From Candidatus Fermentibacterota bacterium (lineage in GTDB: Bacteria > Fermentibacterota > Fermentibacteria > Fermentibacterales > Fermentibacteraceae), in assembly GCA_012523605.1 (NCBI GenBank), contig JAAYTY010000037.1:1-11556 (forward strand): a DNA stretch of 11,556 nucleotides, in the 5' to 3' direction. The position numbers were made by a program, and so were the translations under genes. This document shows positions 6,619 through 11,556 of this stretch, piece after piece. Within the stretch, counting starts at the first letter, position 1, and the number at the start of each line of letters is the position of its first letter. The notes under the pieces are model-generated. The model did not search any database. It saw only the letters and a list, made by a program, of their open reading frames with translations, and was not told the DNA's origin.

Positions 6619-7494
6619 ATGAAGGTCTGCGCAATGCTTTTCGCACTCGCCCTGCTGGTCTCCTGCAGGGAAGCCGGGGATAAGGAGGGGTTGGTGGTCG
6701 GTGTGAGCATCGCCCCTCAGGCCTGGGTGGTAGAGGGAATAGCCGGCGAGAGCGCGGAGGTCGTGGTCTGCGTGCCGGCCGGGGCGGACCCCCACAGCTA
6801 CGAACCGGGCCCCGAGGTCATGAGGGCGCTCTCCGAGGCCGACCTGTACCTGACAATCGGACTTCCATTCGAAGACCAGTGGCTTCCCCGGCTTCGATCC
6901 GCCAATCCGGACATGAGAGTCGAACAGATGGATGCCGGCCTTCCGCGGCTGATGGCCGACGGGCACGGACACATCCACAGCGACGGGGACCCGGCTGAAG
7001 CCGAGTATGGACACCCCGACCCCCACGTGTGGATGTCGTGCTCGAACATGCGCCGGATGGCCCGGAACGCAGCCGCTGTCCTCGACGAAATCGCCCCGGA
7101 GACAGCCCCTGCCCGCGCCTCGAACCTCGCGAGGACTCTGGCCGAGATAGATTCCGTGGAGGCCCGGGTGAGGGCGATTCTTGCGGAAGCGGGCGGCAGA
7201 GCCTTCATCGCGCTCCATCCCGCCTATGCTTATTTCGCCGATGAGTTCGGTCTGGAACAGATAGCCCTGGAGGTTGAGGGCGCCGAGCCCACGCCGTCAC
7301 AGCTCGCGGAGATCATCGACCTCGCCGGGGAGTCGGGCGCTTCGGCGGTTGTGGTCTCGCCGGGCTTCGCCACCGGGGCGGCCGAGGCCGTCTCGATGGA
7401 GCTTGGAATCCCGGTCGTCCCGCACGATCAGCTCTCGACGGACTGGCCTGGGAGCATGGAGTCCCTGGCCTCGATCATAGCCGAAGCCAGATGA
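6619..7494 (+). CDS. znuA: Zinc ABC transporter substrate-binding lipoprotein, ZnuA-like
   Basis: The 291-residue product begins with a lipoprotein signal (FALALLVSC, acylated Cys16), so it should be membrane-tethered in the periplasm. It has the cluster A-I metal-receptor fold. His59 in DPHSYEP, His136 in DPHVWMS and His200 in ALHPAYAYFA match the three metal ligands, and Asp270 (VPHDQL) is at the position of the fourth ligand. A short His-containing loop (GHGHIH, residues 115-120, plus His132) sits between the first and second ligands, as in zinc-specific receptors, although it is poorer in His than in the E. coli protein. ATG 6619 is chosen because the lipoprotein signal starts there; an in-frame ATG at 6541 would overlap zur by 74 bases. 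Its TGA overlaps the next ATG. Confidence 0.9.
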   Translation: MKVCAMLFALALLVSCREAGDKEGLVVGVSIAPQAWVVEGIAGESAEVVVCVPAGADPHSYEPGPEVMRALSEADLYLTIGLPFEDQWLPRLRSANPDMRVEQMDAGLPRLMADGHGHIHSDGDPAEAEYGHPDPHVWMSCSNMRRMARNAAAVLDEIAPETAPARASNLARTLAEIDSVEARVRAILAEAGGRAFIALHPAYAYFADEFGLEQIALEVEGAEPTPSQLAEIIDLAGESGASAVVVSPGFATGAAEAVSMELGIPVVPHDQLSTDWPGSMESLASIIAEAR

Positions 7495-8246
7495 GAAGCG
7501 CAGTCAGCCTTCGCGGAGTGAGCTTCGGCTACCAGCCGGGGAGATACGTACTCCGCGATGTGGACTTCGAAGTGGAGACCGGCGGATACACTGCCGTGAT
7601 AGGCCCCAACGGCGGCGGGAAGTCCACCCTTCTGAAGATCATGCTCGGCCTGCTGGAACCCTGGACGGGCACGGTGGAGGTGCTCGGCCTCCCGCCCGCC
7701 AGAGCCAGGCACAGGATCGGTTACGTGCCCCAGGCTTCCGGCGCTGTCCTCGACTTTCCCGTCTCCGCGCTCGACGTGGTTATGATGGGGCTTCCCGGCG
7801 GCCGGAGCACGAAACGGGCCAGATCCGCGGCTCTCTCTACGATGGAAAGGCTCGGGATCGCCGGGCTTTCGGGGATGCATGCCGGAAGCCTCTCCGGCGG
7901 GCAGAGGCAGAGGGCCTTCATCGCGCGGGCGCTCGTCGGCTCCCCAGAGATACTGCTTCTCGACGAGCCGGCGGCCAGCGTCGATCCAGAAGGCCAGGAG
8001 AGCTTCTATGAGCTGATGGCGGAGCTGAACCGAACCGTGACGATCGTGATGGTGACCCATGACGTGGGCGCGGTATCGAATCACGTGAAGACCATCGCCT
8101 GTCTGAGCACCGTCATGGTGAGCCACGGGGAGTCGCTTGAGACCGAAGCGGTGGCAAGGGCATACGGCTGCTCGGTGGACCTCGTTTCGCACGGCACTCC
8201 GCACAGGGTTCTCGGAAAGCACGAGGGACGCGGCGGGAATGATTGA
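7491..8246 (+). CDS. znuC: Zinc ABC transporter ATP-binding protein, ZnuC-like
   Basis: The 251-residue ATPase has Walker A (GPNGGGKST, 38-46), a Q-loop (YVPQ, Gln81), the ABC signature LSGGQ (134-138), Walker B (ILLLDEP, Asp158 and Glu159) and an H-loop His190 in VTHD. Its length and overall pattern fit the metal-uptake subfamily (ZnuC, MntB, TroB). It would form a homodimer under the permease and power import of the ion delivered by the lipoprotein. The ATG overlaps the znuA stop as ATGA (7491-7494), indicating translational coupling. The C-terminal ~40 residues hold three His residues (SHGTPHRVLGKH), a modest feature also seen in some ZnuC proteins. Confidence 0.93.
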   Translation: MRSAVSLRGVSFGYQPGRYVLRDVDFEVETGGYTAVIGPNGGGKSTLLKIMLGLLEPWTGTVEVLGLPPARARHRIGYVPQASGAVLDFPVSALDVVMMGLPGGRSTKRARSAALSTMERLGIAGLSGMHAGSLSGGQRQRAFIARALVGSPEILLLDEPAASVDPEGQESFYELMAELNRTVTIVMVTHDVGAVSNHVKTIACLSTVMVSHGESLETEAVARAYGCSVDLVSHGTPHRVLGKHEGRGGND

Positions 8247-9063
8247 TGCACTGACCAGATACGAGTTCCTGCAGAACGCCGTGGCGGCTGTTCTGCTCGG
8301 GGCGGCCGCCTGCGGGATAGTGGGCAGTCTCCTCTTCGTGAACAGGCTCTCGAGCCTCGCCGGGGGGATTTCCCACACCGTCTTCGGCGGGCTTGGCTTC
8401 TCTCTGCTGGCTCGAGTGCATCCGCTGATCGGGGCGGCCTCGGCCAGCCTCATCGCCTCCCTTGCCCTGGGCTGGATGTCGGCCAGGAAGCGTGAAAGGG
8501 CCGATGCGGCGGTTGCCGCGGTGTGGTCAGTAGGAATGTCGCTGGGCCTCGTTTTCGTGTCCCTTGCGCCCGGATACAAGGGCGATCTGATGGGCTACCT
8601 GTTCGGAAGCGTCCTCGCGATAACCCGGGAGGATCTCGCACTGACCGCCCTCGTGAGCCTGGCATCGGCCGTCTTCCTGGCATTCCAGTACAGGAGGATA
8701 CTCGCGGTGTCGTTCGATCCGGAGTTCAGCCGCGCCCGCGGAATCTCATCGGGCCTTCTCTTCGGGGCGTTCCTCTGCCTCACGGGGCTGACCGTGGTCG
8801 TACTGATGCGTTCGGTGGGGCTGGTGATGGTCATCGCCCTGCTCTCGATACCTCCGGCCACCGCGAGAATGCTCACCCACAGGCTGCCCGGGATGGTGGT
8901 TCTGTCTTCGGTCATCAGCGCGCTGTCGGGACTCGCGGGCATAGCCGTGTCCTGGTGGCTCGATCTGCCCGCAGGCGCTTCGATAGTCCTGTGCGCAGGC
9001 GCCTTGTTCGCGCTGGTGACCGCATCCGTGCGTCTGCTGCGGTCCACGGCGCCGGTCGGATGA
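8239..9063 (+). CDS. znuB: Zinc ABC transporter permease, ZnuB-like (ABC-3 family)
   Basis: The 274-residue protein is strongly hydrophobic, with about eight predicted membrane segments, and follows the ABC-3 permease pattern. Examples are AVAAVLLGAAACGIVGSLLF followed by NRLSSLAGGISHTVFGGLGF, then YLFGSVLAITREDL and, later, MVIALLSIPPATARML. It forms the channel for ions delivered by the lipoprotein and couples to the ATPase. ATG 8239 follows CGGCGGGA and overlaps the end of znuC by 8 bases; an earlier in-frame start at 8137 would lie deep inside znuC. It appears to be the last gene of the operon: 87 bases and a candidate promoter separate it from the next gene. No clear terminator follows. 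Confidence 0.92.
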   Translation: MIDALTRYEFLQNAVAAVLLGAAACGIVGSLLFVNRLSSLAGGISHTVFGGLGFSLLARVHPLIGAASASLIASLALGWMSARKRERADAAVAAVWSVGMSLGLVFVSLAPGYKGDLMGYLFGSVLAITREDLALTALVSLASAVFLAFQYRRILAVSFDPEFSRARGISSGLLFGAFLCLTGLTVVVLMRSVGLVMVIALLSIPPATARMLTHRLPGMVVLSSVISALSGLAGIAVSWWLDLPAGASIVLCAGALFALVTASVRLLRSTAPVG

Positions 9064-9086
9064 GGGGAGAAACCGAAACAGTTGGT

Positions 9087-9092
9087 TACAAT
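9087..9092 (+). promoter_or_regulatory. Candidate -10 box for the lipoprotein gene
   Basis: TACAAT, within GGTTACAAT, matches five of six -10 consensus bases and lies 58 bases before the ATG at 9151. No good -35 is present at the right distance. The same GTTACAAT string occurs ahead of the Spy-like gene (10437-10444). Confidence 0.28.
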
Positions 9093-9150
9093 CCGTTCAT
9101 TGTATGTCCACCTCGAGAGGGAATGATTCGTGCGGGAAAGGAGGTGCCTC

Positions 9151-10029
9151 ATGAAGAGATCGATCGCTCTGACTGCTTCGGCTGCTCTTGCAGTCGCTCT
9201 TGCCGGATGCGGACAGGATCCTGAGCCGACGGACGAGGATTACATCACTGATCTCGTTGCCGCAAGCCCATATACACAGGACGGCTCGCTCGACGGACAG
9301 GGTGGCGGCGGGCAGGACGACGTCGGTCTGCCCGAAGCATGGTGGCGGGAGCTGACAGGGCTGGGCCAGCCGACGGTGGTGTTCGAGAACGACCCGGCGA
9401 CGGGTGTCTGCACGCTGACTGTCAACAGGCCTCTGATCGCCGAATTGAACATCGACGTCGTCTGGGACGGCCAGCTCACGCCCGGCACGAAGGATATAGA
9501 CGTGTTGCGGACCAGGCGTGTGGTGGTGGTGAAGACCGGCGACTCGTCCGATCCCTACGGGGGCTGGGCAGTCAGCGCCGTAACCCCGGCGGAGTTCGTT
9601 CTCAACTCGGATATCGAGCAGGAGGTCTTCATCCAGTCGATGGCGTTCTACATGAGTGACAGCCTGATTTGGGAGTGCGGCTCGCCGGAGGATTTCTATG
9701 CCGTTCCGGGCGATCTTCCGGTCGTGCAGTTCGGAAGCCTCTGCCGGCTGGAAGCGACCGTACTGCACACGAACCCCGTGGAGACCCCTCCGTACTTCGT
9801 GTACGTCCACGGCCCGCTTCCCGCATGGCAGCGCCATCTGATGTACGACAACGGGACGATGGGCGATCTGGTGGCCGACGACGGCATCTACACCTACGAG
9901 TGGTACGCCGAGGACACCATCGATCCGAGGGTGATCGCGGCCGACGTGATCGACGCCGACACCTTCGCCGACCAGACTGAGCAGGACTACGACTCGGGGG
10001 CCTGGAGCATCCCCTACGTCGGCATCTGA
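9151..10029 (+). CDS. Lipoprotein of unknown function with a GDxVAxDGxYT-type motif
   Basis: The 292-residue product has a lipoprotein signal: MKRSIALTASAALAVALAGC, with Cys20 as the acylation site. The ribosome site is near-perfect (AAGGAGGTG, 9138-9146, 4 bases ahead of the ATG), which fixes this start over an in-frame GTG at 9130 and suggests strong expression. A Gly/Gln/Asp-rich linker (near GQGGGGQDD) follows the signal. Near the C-terminus, YDNGTMGDLVADDGIYTYEW (232-251) matches a motif common in secreted adhesin-like or choice-of-anchor X-type domains, which may bind calcium. The middle part has predicted beta strands but no family I know. Cysteines at roughly 82, 170 and 193 could form a disulphide. 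The lone gene ends 19 bases before a strong hairpin. Lipoprotein status is firm; function is unknown. Confidence 0.8.
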   Translation: MKRSIALTASAALAVALAGCGQDPEPTDEDYITDLVAASPYTQDGSLDGQGGGGQDDVGLPEAWWRELTGLGQPTVVFENDPATGVCTLTVNRPLIAELNIDVVWDGQLTPGTKDIDVLRTRRVVVVKTGDSSDPYGGWAVSAVTPAEFVLNSDIEQEVFIQSMAFYMSDSLIWECGSPEDFYAVPGDLPVVQFGSLCRLEATVLHTNPVETPPYFVYVHGPLPAWQRHLMYDNGTMGDLVADDGIYTYEWYAEDTIDPRVIAADVIDADTFADQTEQDYDSGAWSIPYVGI

Positions 10030-10048
10030 TCCGCTTCAACCATGTTCC

Positions 10049-10074
10049 GAGGGGCTCCCCCGCGGGAGCCCCTC
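10049..10074 (+). terminator. Strong GC hairpin, likely terminator of the lipoprotein gene
   Basis: GAGGGGCTCCC (10049-10059) pairs perfectly with GGGAGCCCCTC (10064-10074) over 11 base pairs with a 4-base loop. It begins 19 bases after the lipoprotein stop. The following GCTCTTGTC is only a weak U-run, so termination efficiency is uncertain. Confidence 0.7.
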
Positions 10075-10156
10075 GCTCTTGTCACGAACCTCTCCCTGTG
10101 CGAATCTTCCCGGAGGATGCCGCGGCTGGGGAAACGGTACGGACAGGGGCGCTCAG

Positions 10157-10414
10157 ATGAAGAAGAAGACACTTCCAATCTATGAGACAGCCTCCGAGGC
10201 GGGCGCTAGTGCTTCGCTGATGGCGGCCTCCAGGGGAGAGGCGTTCTGCATCATCTCCAGGTTCTCGCGGAAGCGCGGGCATGCGGTCTATAGCGTGCTT
10301 CCCCTCAGGGGATTCGGCCTGCCGGCGGGCTGGTCGCTGGAGGATTCCGTGATGCCCGGAAGGGAGAAGATGGAACCGGAGCCCCCGGAGAAGACCAGCA
10401 CGAACGGTTTCTGA
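10157..10414 (+). CDS. Small uncharacterised protein, paralogue of the gene at 11226
   Basis: An 85-residue protein starting MKKKTLPIYE and ending in EPPEKTSTNGF. It has no signal peptide or membrane segment, so it should be cytoplasmic. Residues from about 29 on (AFCIISR, then GFGLPAGWSLEDSVMP, then EPEPPE) match the 75-residue protein at 11226: in the 27-residue stretch from GFGLP to EPPE, 18 positions are identical by eye. Conservation across two diverged copies argues that both are real genes. A single Cys (Cys31) sits in the conserved FCIISR stretch. The ATG at 10157 has AGGGGC about 6 bases before it; the frame extends further upstream without a ribosome site. I do not recognise the family and assign no function. 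Confidence 0.72.
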   Translation: MKKKTLPIYETASEAGASASLMAASRGEAFCIISRFSRKRGHAVYSVLPLRGFGLPAGWSLEDSVMPGREKMEPEPPEKTSTNGF

Positions 10415-10417
10415 CCC

Positions 10418-10444
10418 TTGCGAACCGACACCTTCTGTTACAAT
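10418..10444 (+). promoter_or_regulatory. Candidate extended -10 promoter for the Spy-like gene
   Basis: TGTTACAAT (10436-10444) is a TGn-extended -10 box with a five of six match in TACAAT. The nearest -35-like sequence, TTGCGA (10418-10423), lies 15 bases upstream, which is short but tolerable with an extended -10. Predicted transcription starts near 10451, about 85 bases before the ATG. Confidence 0.4.
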
Positions 10445-10534
10445 GCCGCAATACGGTTGTTTCAGGCGCTTCGGATGTTATTGCCGCAGGGCCGGGTCGA
10501 GGTGGCGCCCGCCCTCTGGAAAGGAGTATCCGAA

Positions 10535-11089
10535 ATGAAGACAGGAACGGCAGCCGGGTTCGCATCTCTTGTGGTGATGATTCTTTCCGCCGGACTCGCA
10601 TGGGCTCAGCCGGGATTCCACGGAGGCGGACCCGGCGCGGGACCGGGGATGGGGGGAGGCCCCGGAATGGGAGGCGGACCCGGCGCGGGACCGGGGATGC
10701 CCGGAATGGAAGAGGGTCCCGGTGACGGGCCTGGGGTCATCCTCCGTTTCCTTGAAAGGCTGGACCTGACCGATGACCAGCGCGATGCCGTAGAGGAGAT
10801 CATGGAGGAGACCAGAGAGCGGATCGAGGCCATCAGTGAGGAGAGCGGCCTCACCGAGCCGGGCAGGGACTTCCTCGTGCTGTTCTCCTCGCCCGATCTG
10901 ACGGCCGGGGATCTCGCCGACCTCGCCGACAGAGCGGACGCCCTGAGGGAGAGGATCCGCGAGGCGGGCATCGAGGCGGTGGTGAGGATCCACGACGTTC
11001 TCACAGACGAGCAACTGGAGCGCATCCGCGAGTTCGCCGAGAGTGATTTCCACGGGATGCGCGAGAGGTTCGAGGGCCGCTGGCGGTAG
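10535..11089 (+). CDS. Spy/CpxP-like periplasmic protein with Gly/Pro/Met-rich head
   Basis: A 184-residue exported protein with signal peptide MKTGTAAGFASLVVMILSAGLAWA. Residues ~25-67 form a Gly/Pro/Met-rich segment built on PGAGPGM and GGGPGM units. The remainder is helical and charged, with two LTxxQ motifs (LTDDQ at 78-82, LTDEQ at 156-160), the mark of the Spy/CpxP/CnrX group of periplasmic chaperones and metal-stress sensors. Roles in envelope-protein folding or metal tolerance are known for the family; which applies here is not shown. The Met-rich head could bind copper, but this is speculation. ATG 10535 has GGAAAGGAG 8 bases upstream and begins the signal peptide. It sits between the two small paralogous genes. 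Confidence 0.82.
   Translation: MKTGTAAGFASLVVMILSAGLAWAQPGFHGGGPGAGPGMGGGPGMGGGPGAGPGMPGMEEGPGDGPGVILRFLERLDLTDDQRDAVEEIMEETRERIEAISEESGLTEPGRDFLVLFSSPDLTAGDLADLADRADALRERIREAGIEAVVRIHDVLTDEQLERIREFAESDFHGMRERFEGRWR
10622..10699 (+). repeat. Imperfect 48-base tandem repeat inside the Spy-like gene
   Basis: A 30-base unit at 10622-10651 recurs exactly at 10670-10699, a spacing of 48 bases (16 codons). It encodes GGGPGAGPGM twice. Exact nucleotide identity including third positions implies recent duplication or ongoing slippage, so repeat number may vary between strains. Confidence 0.8.
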
Positions 11090-11113
11090 ATTTCAGCCGG
11101 AATCCCACGCGCG

Positions 11114-11134
11114 CGGGCGGGGTCTCCCCGCCCG
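11114..11134 (+). terminator. GC-rich hairpin after the Spy-like gene
   Basis: CGGGCGGGG (11114-11122) pairs with CCCCGCCCG (11126-11134) through nine perfect base pairs and a TCT loop, 24 bases after the stop. No U-tract follows, so it may be a transcript-end stabiliser or a rho-assisted terminator. Confidence 0.55.
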
Positions 11135-11149
11135 TACCGTTCCGGGGGC

Positions 11150-11177
11150 TTGTTCTGCGCTGTTCCGGGATTATAGT
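11150..11177 (+). promoter_or_regulatory. Candidate promoter for the second small paralogue
   Basis: TTGTTC (11150-11155) and TATAGT (11172-11177) are separated by 16 bases. The -10 matches five of six consensus bases and the -35 three of six. The predicted start near 11183 lies about 43 bases before the ATG at 11226, so this copy is probably transcribed on its own. Confidence 0.42.
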
Positions 11178-11225
11178 ATGCCCCCGCCGGGAAGGTGGCC
11201 CGGCATGCAGACGAAAGGAACCGCC

Positions 11226-11453
11226 ATGACTGATCTCGAAAAGGCAAGGCACGAGGCAGGTCGCCTGGCAGATCTCAAGGGCGTAGCCTACTGCGTGATT
11301 TCCCGGGAGCAGTCCGGCGTGAAGGAGTTCAAGGTCGTCTGCATGGAGGGCTTCGGGCTGCCGAAGGGCTGGATTCTCGAAGACGTGGTAAACCCCCGCA
11401 TAGAGCGCGTCGAGATCGAGCCTCCCGAGGACATAGAGGACGACTCCTTCTAG
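11226..11453 (+). CDS. Small uncharacterised acidic protein, paralogue of the gene at 10157
   Basis: A 75-residue acidic protein without signal peptide or membrane segment, starting MTDLEKARHEAGRLADLKG and ending EPPEDIEDDSF. The N-terminal ~18 residues look helical. The core AYCVISREQSG, a short strand-like stretch (KEFKVVCMEGFGLP) and KGWILEDVVNP match the protein at 10157, and both end in EPPE, a polar tail and a final Phe. Cys23 lies in the conserved motif; Cys40 is not shared. The ATG follows AAAGGA by 6 bases, a good ribosome site, and a candidate promoter lies upstream. Predicted cytoplasmic. No known family is recognised. The proximity of the two copies, separated only by the Spy-like gene, suggests tandem duplication. 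Confidence 0.78.
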   Translation: MTDLEKARHEAGRLADLKGVAYCVISREQSGVKEFKVVCMEGFGLPKGWILEDVVNPRIERVEIEPPEDIEDDSF

Positions 11454-11501
11454 CCTGATCCCGGGCCTGAGAGGACTGCCCGTGGCCCGATCCTCGCCAG
11501 C

Positions 11502-11555
11502 TCCTTCGACAAGACCAATATCAGAGGTCGCTGCTTCGCTGGGGCTGTCGAAGGA
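11502..11555. repeat. Inverted repeat at the right edge of the window
   Basis: TCCTTCGACA (11502-11511) is the exact reverse complement of TGTCGAAGGA (11546-11555), with a 34-base spacer that itself contains short pairing stretches (GACC/GGTC). It lies about 50 bases past the last gene. It could be a long imperfect stem of a dispersed intergenic repeat; the element may continue beyond the window. Confidence 0.5.
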
Positions 11556-11556
11556 A

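Noticed and set aside
7428..8579. Long minus-strand open frame across the ZnuA/ZnuC/ZnuB genes
   Set aside because: It is antisense to three well-supported, overlapping transporter genes, and its translation has no family pattern.

Overview
This is a GC-rich window of bacterial chromosome with about ten complete genes and one gene cut by the left edge. Several products carry signal peptides or lipoprotein signals. The first gene ends in a FlgD-like/Por-type secretion sorting domain. That domain, a Gram-negative-type envelope gene set and heavy use of AGG and ATA codons suggest an FCB-group or candidate-phylum bacterium of the Fermentibacterota or Eisenbacteria kind. The taxonomic placement is inference only.

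Layout. Bases 1-954 hold the 3' end of a large secreted protein. Its stop codon lies inside a perfect 23-bp inverted repeat (951-1018) that looks like a REP/RAYT-type palindrome. A minus-strand BLUF-like gene (1150-1530) follows; it lacks the first strand of the domain and the photoactive tyrosine. Two exported proteins come next: a small probable outer-membrane protein (1876-2316) and a glucosaminidase-like cell-wall hydrolase (2464-3081). An RhlE-type DEAD-box helicase runs on the minus strand (3152-4468). Divergent to it, across a long non-coding stretch, is a radical SAM enzyme with a complete SPASM cysteine set (4956-6098) and no recognisable partner.

The clearest functional unit is at 6139-9063. 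A 17-bp palindrome of Fur-family architecture precedes a tightly packed operon: a Fur/Zur-type repressor, a ZnuA-type binding lipoprotein, a ZnuC-type ATPase and a ZnuB-type permease. The last three genes are joined by short gaps or overlaps. The simplest reading is a zinc-uptake operon that carries its own repressor and is autoregulated.

The right third (9151-11453) holds a lipoprotein of unknown function closed by a strong hairpin, then a small-protein gene, a Spy/CpxP-like periplasmic protein with a Gly/Pro/Met-rich head, and a second copy of the small-protein family. The two small proteins (85 and 75 residues) share a striking Cys-containing motif and a GFGLP-x-GW-x-LED block. I do not recognise the family, and it is among the best candidates here for something undescribed. 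The window ends inside another inverted repeat. I see no rRNA, tRNA, CRISPR array, transposase or phage gene.
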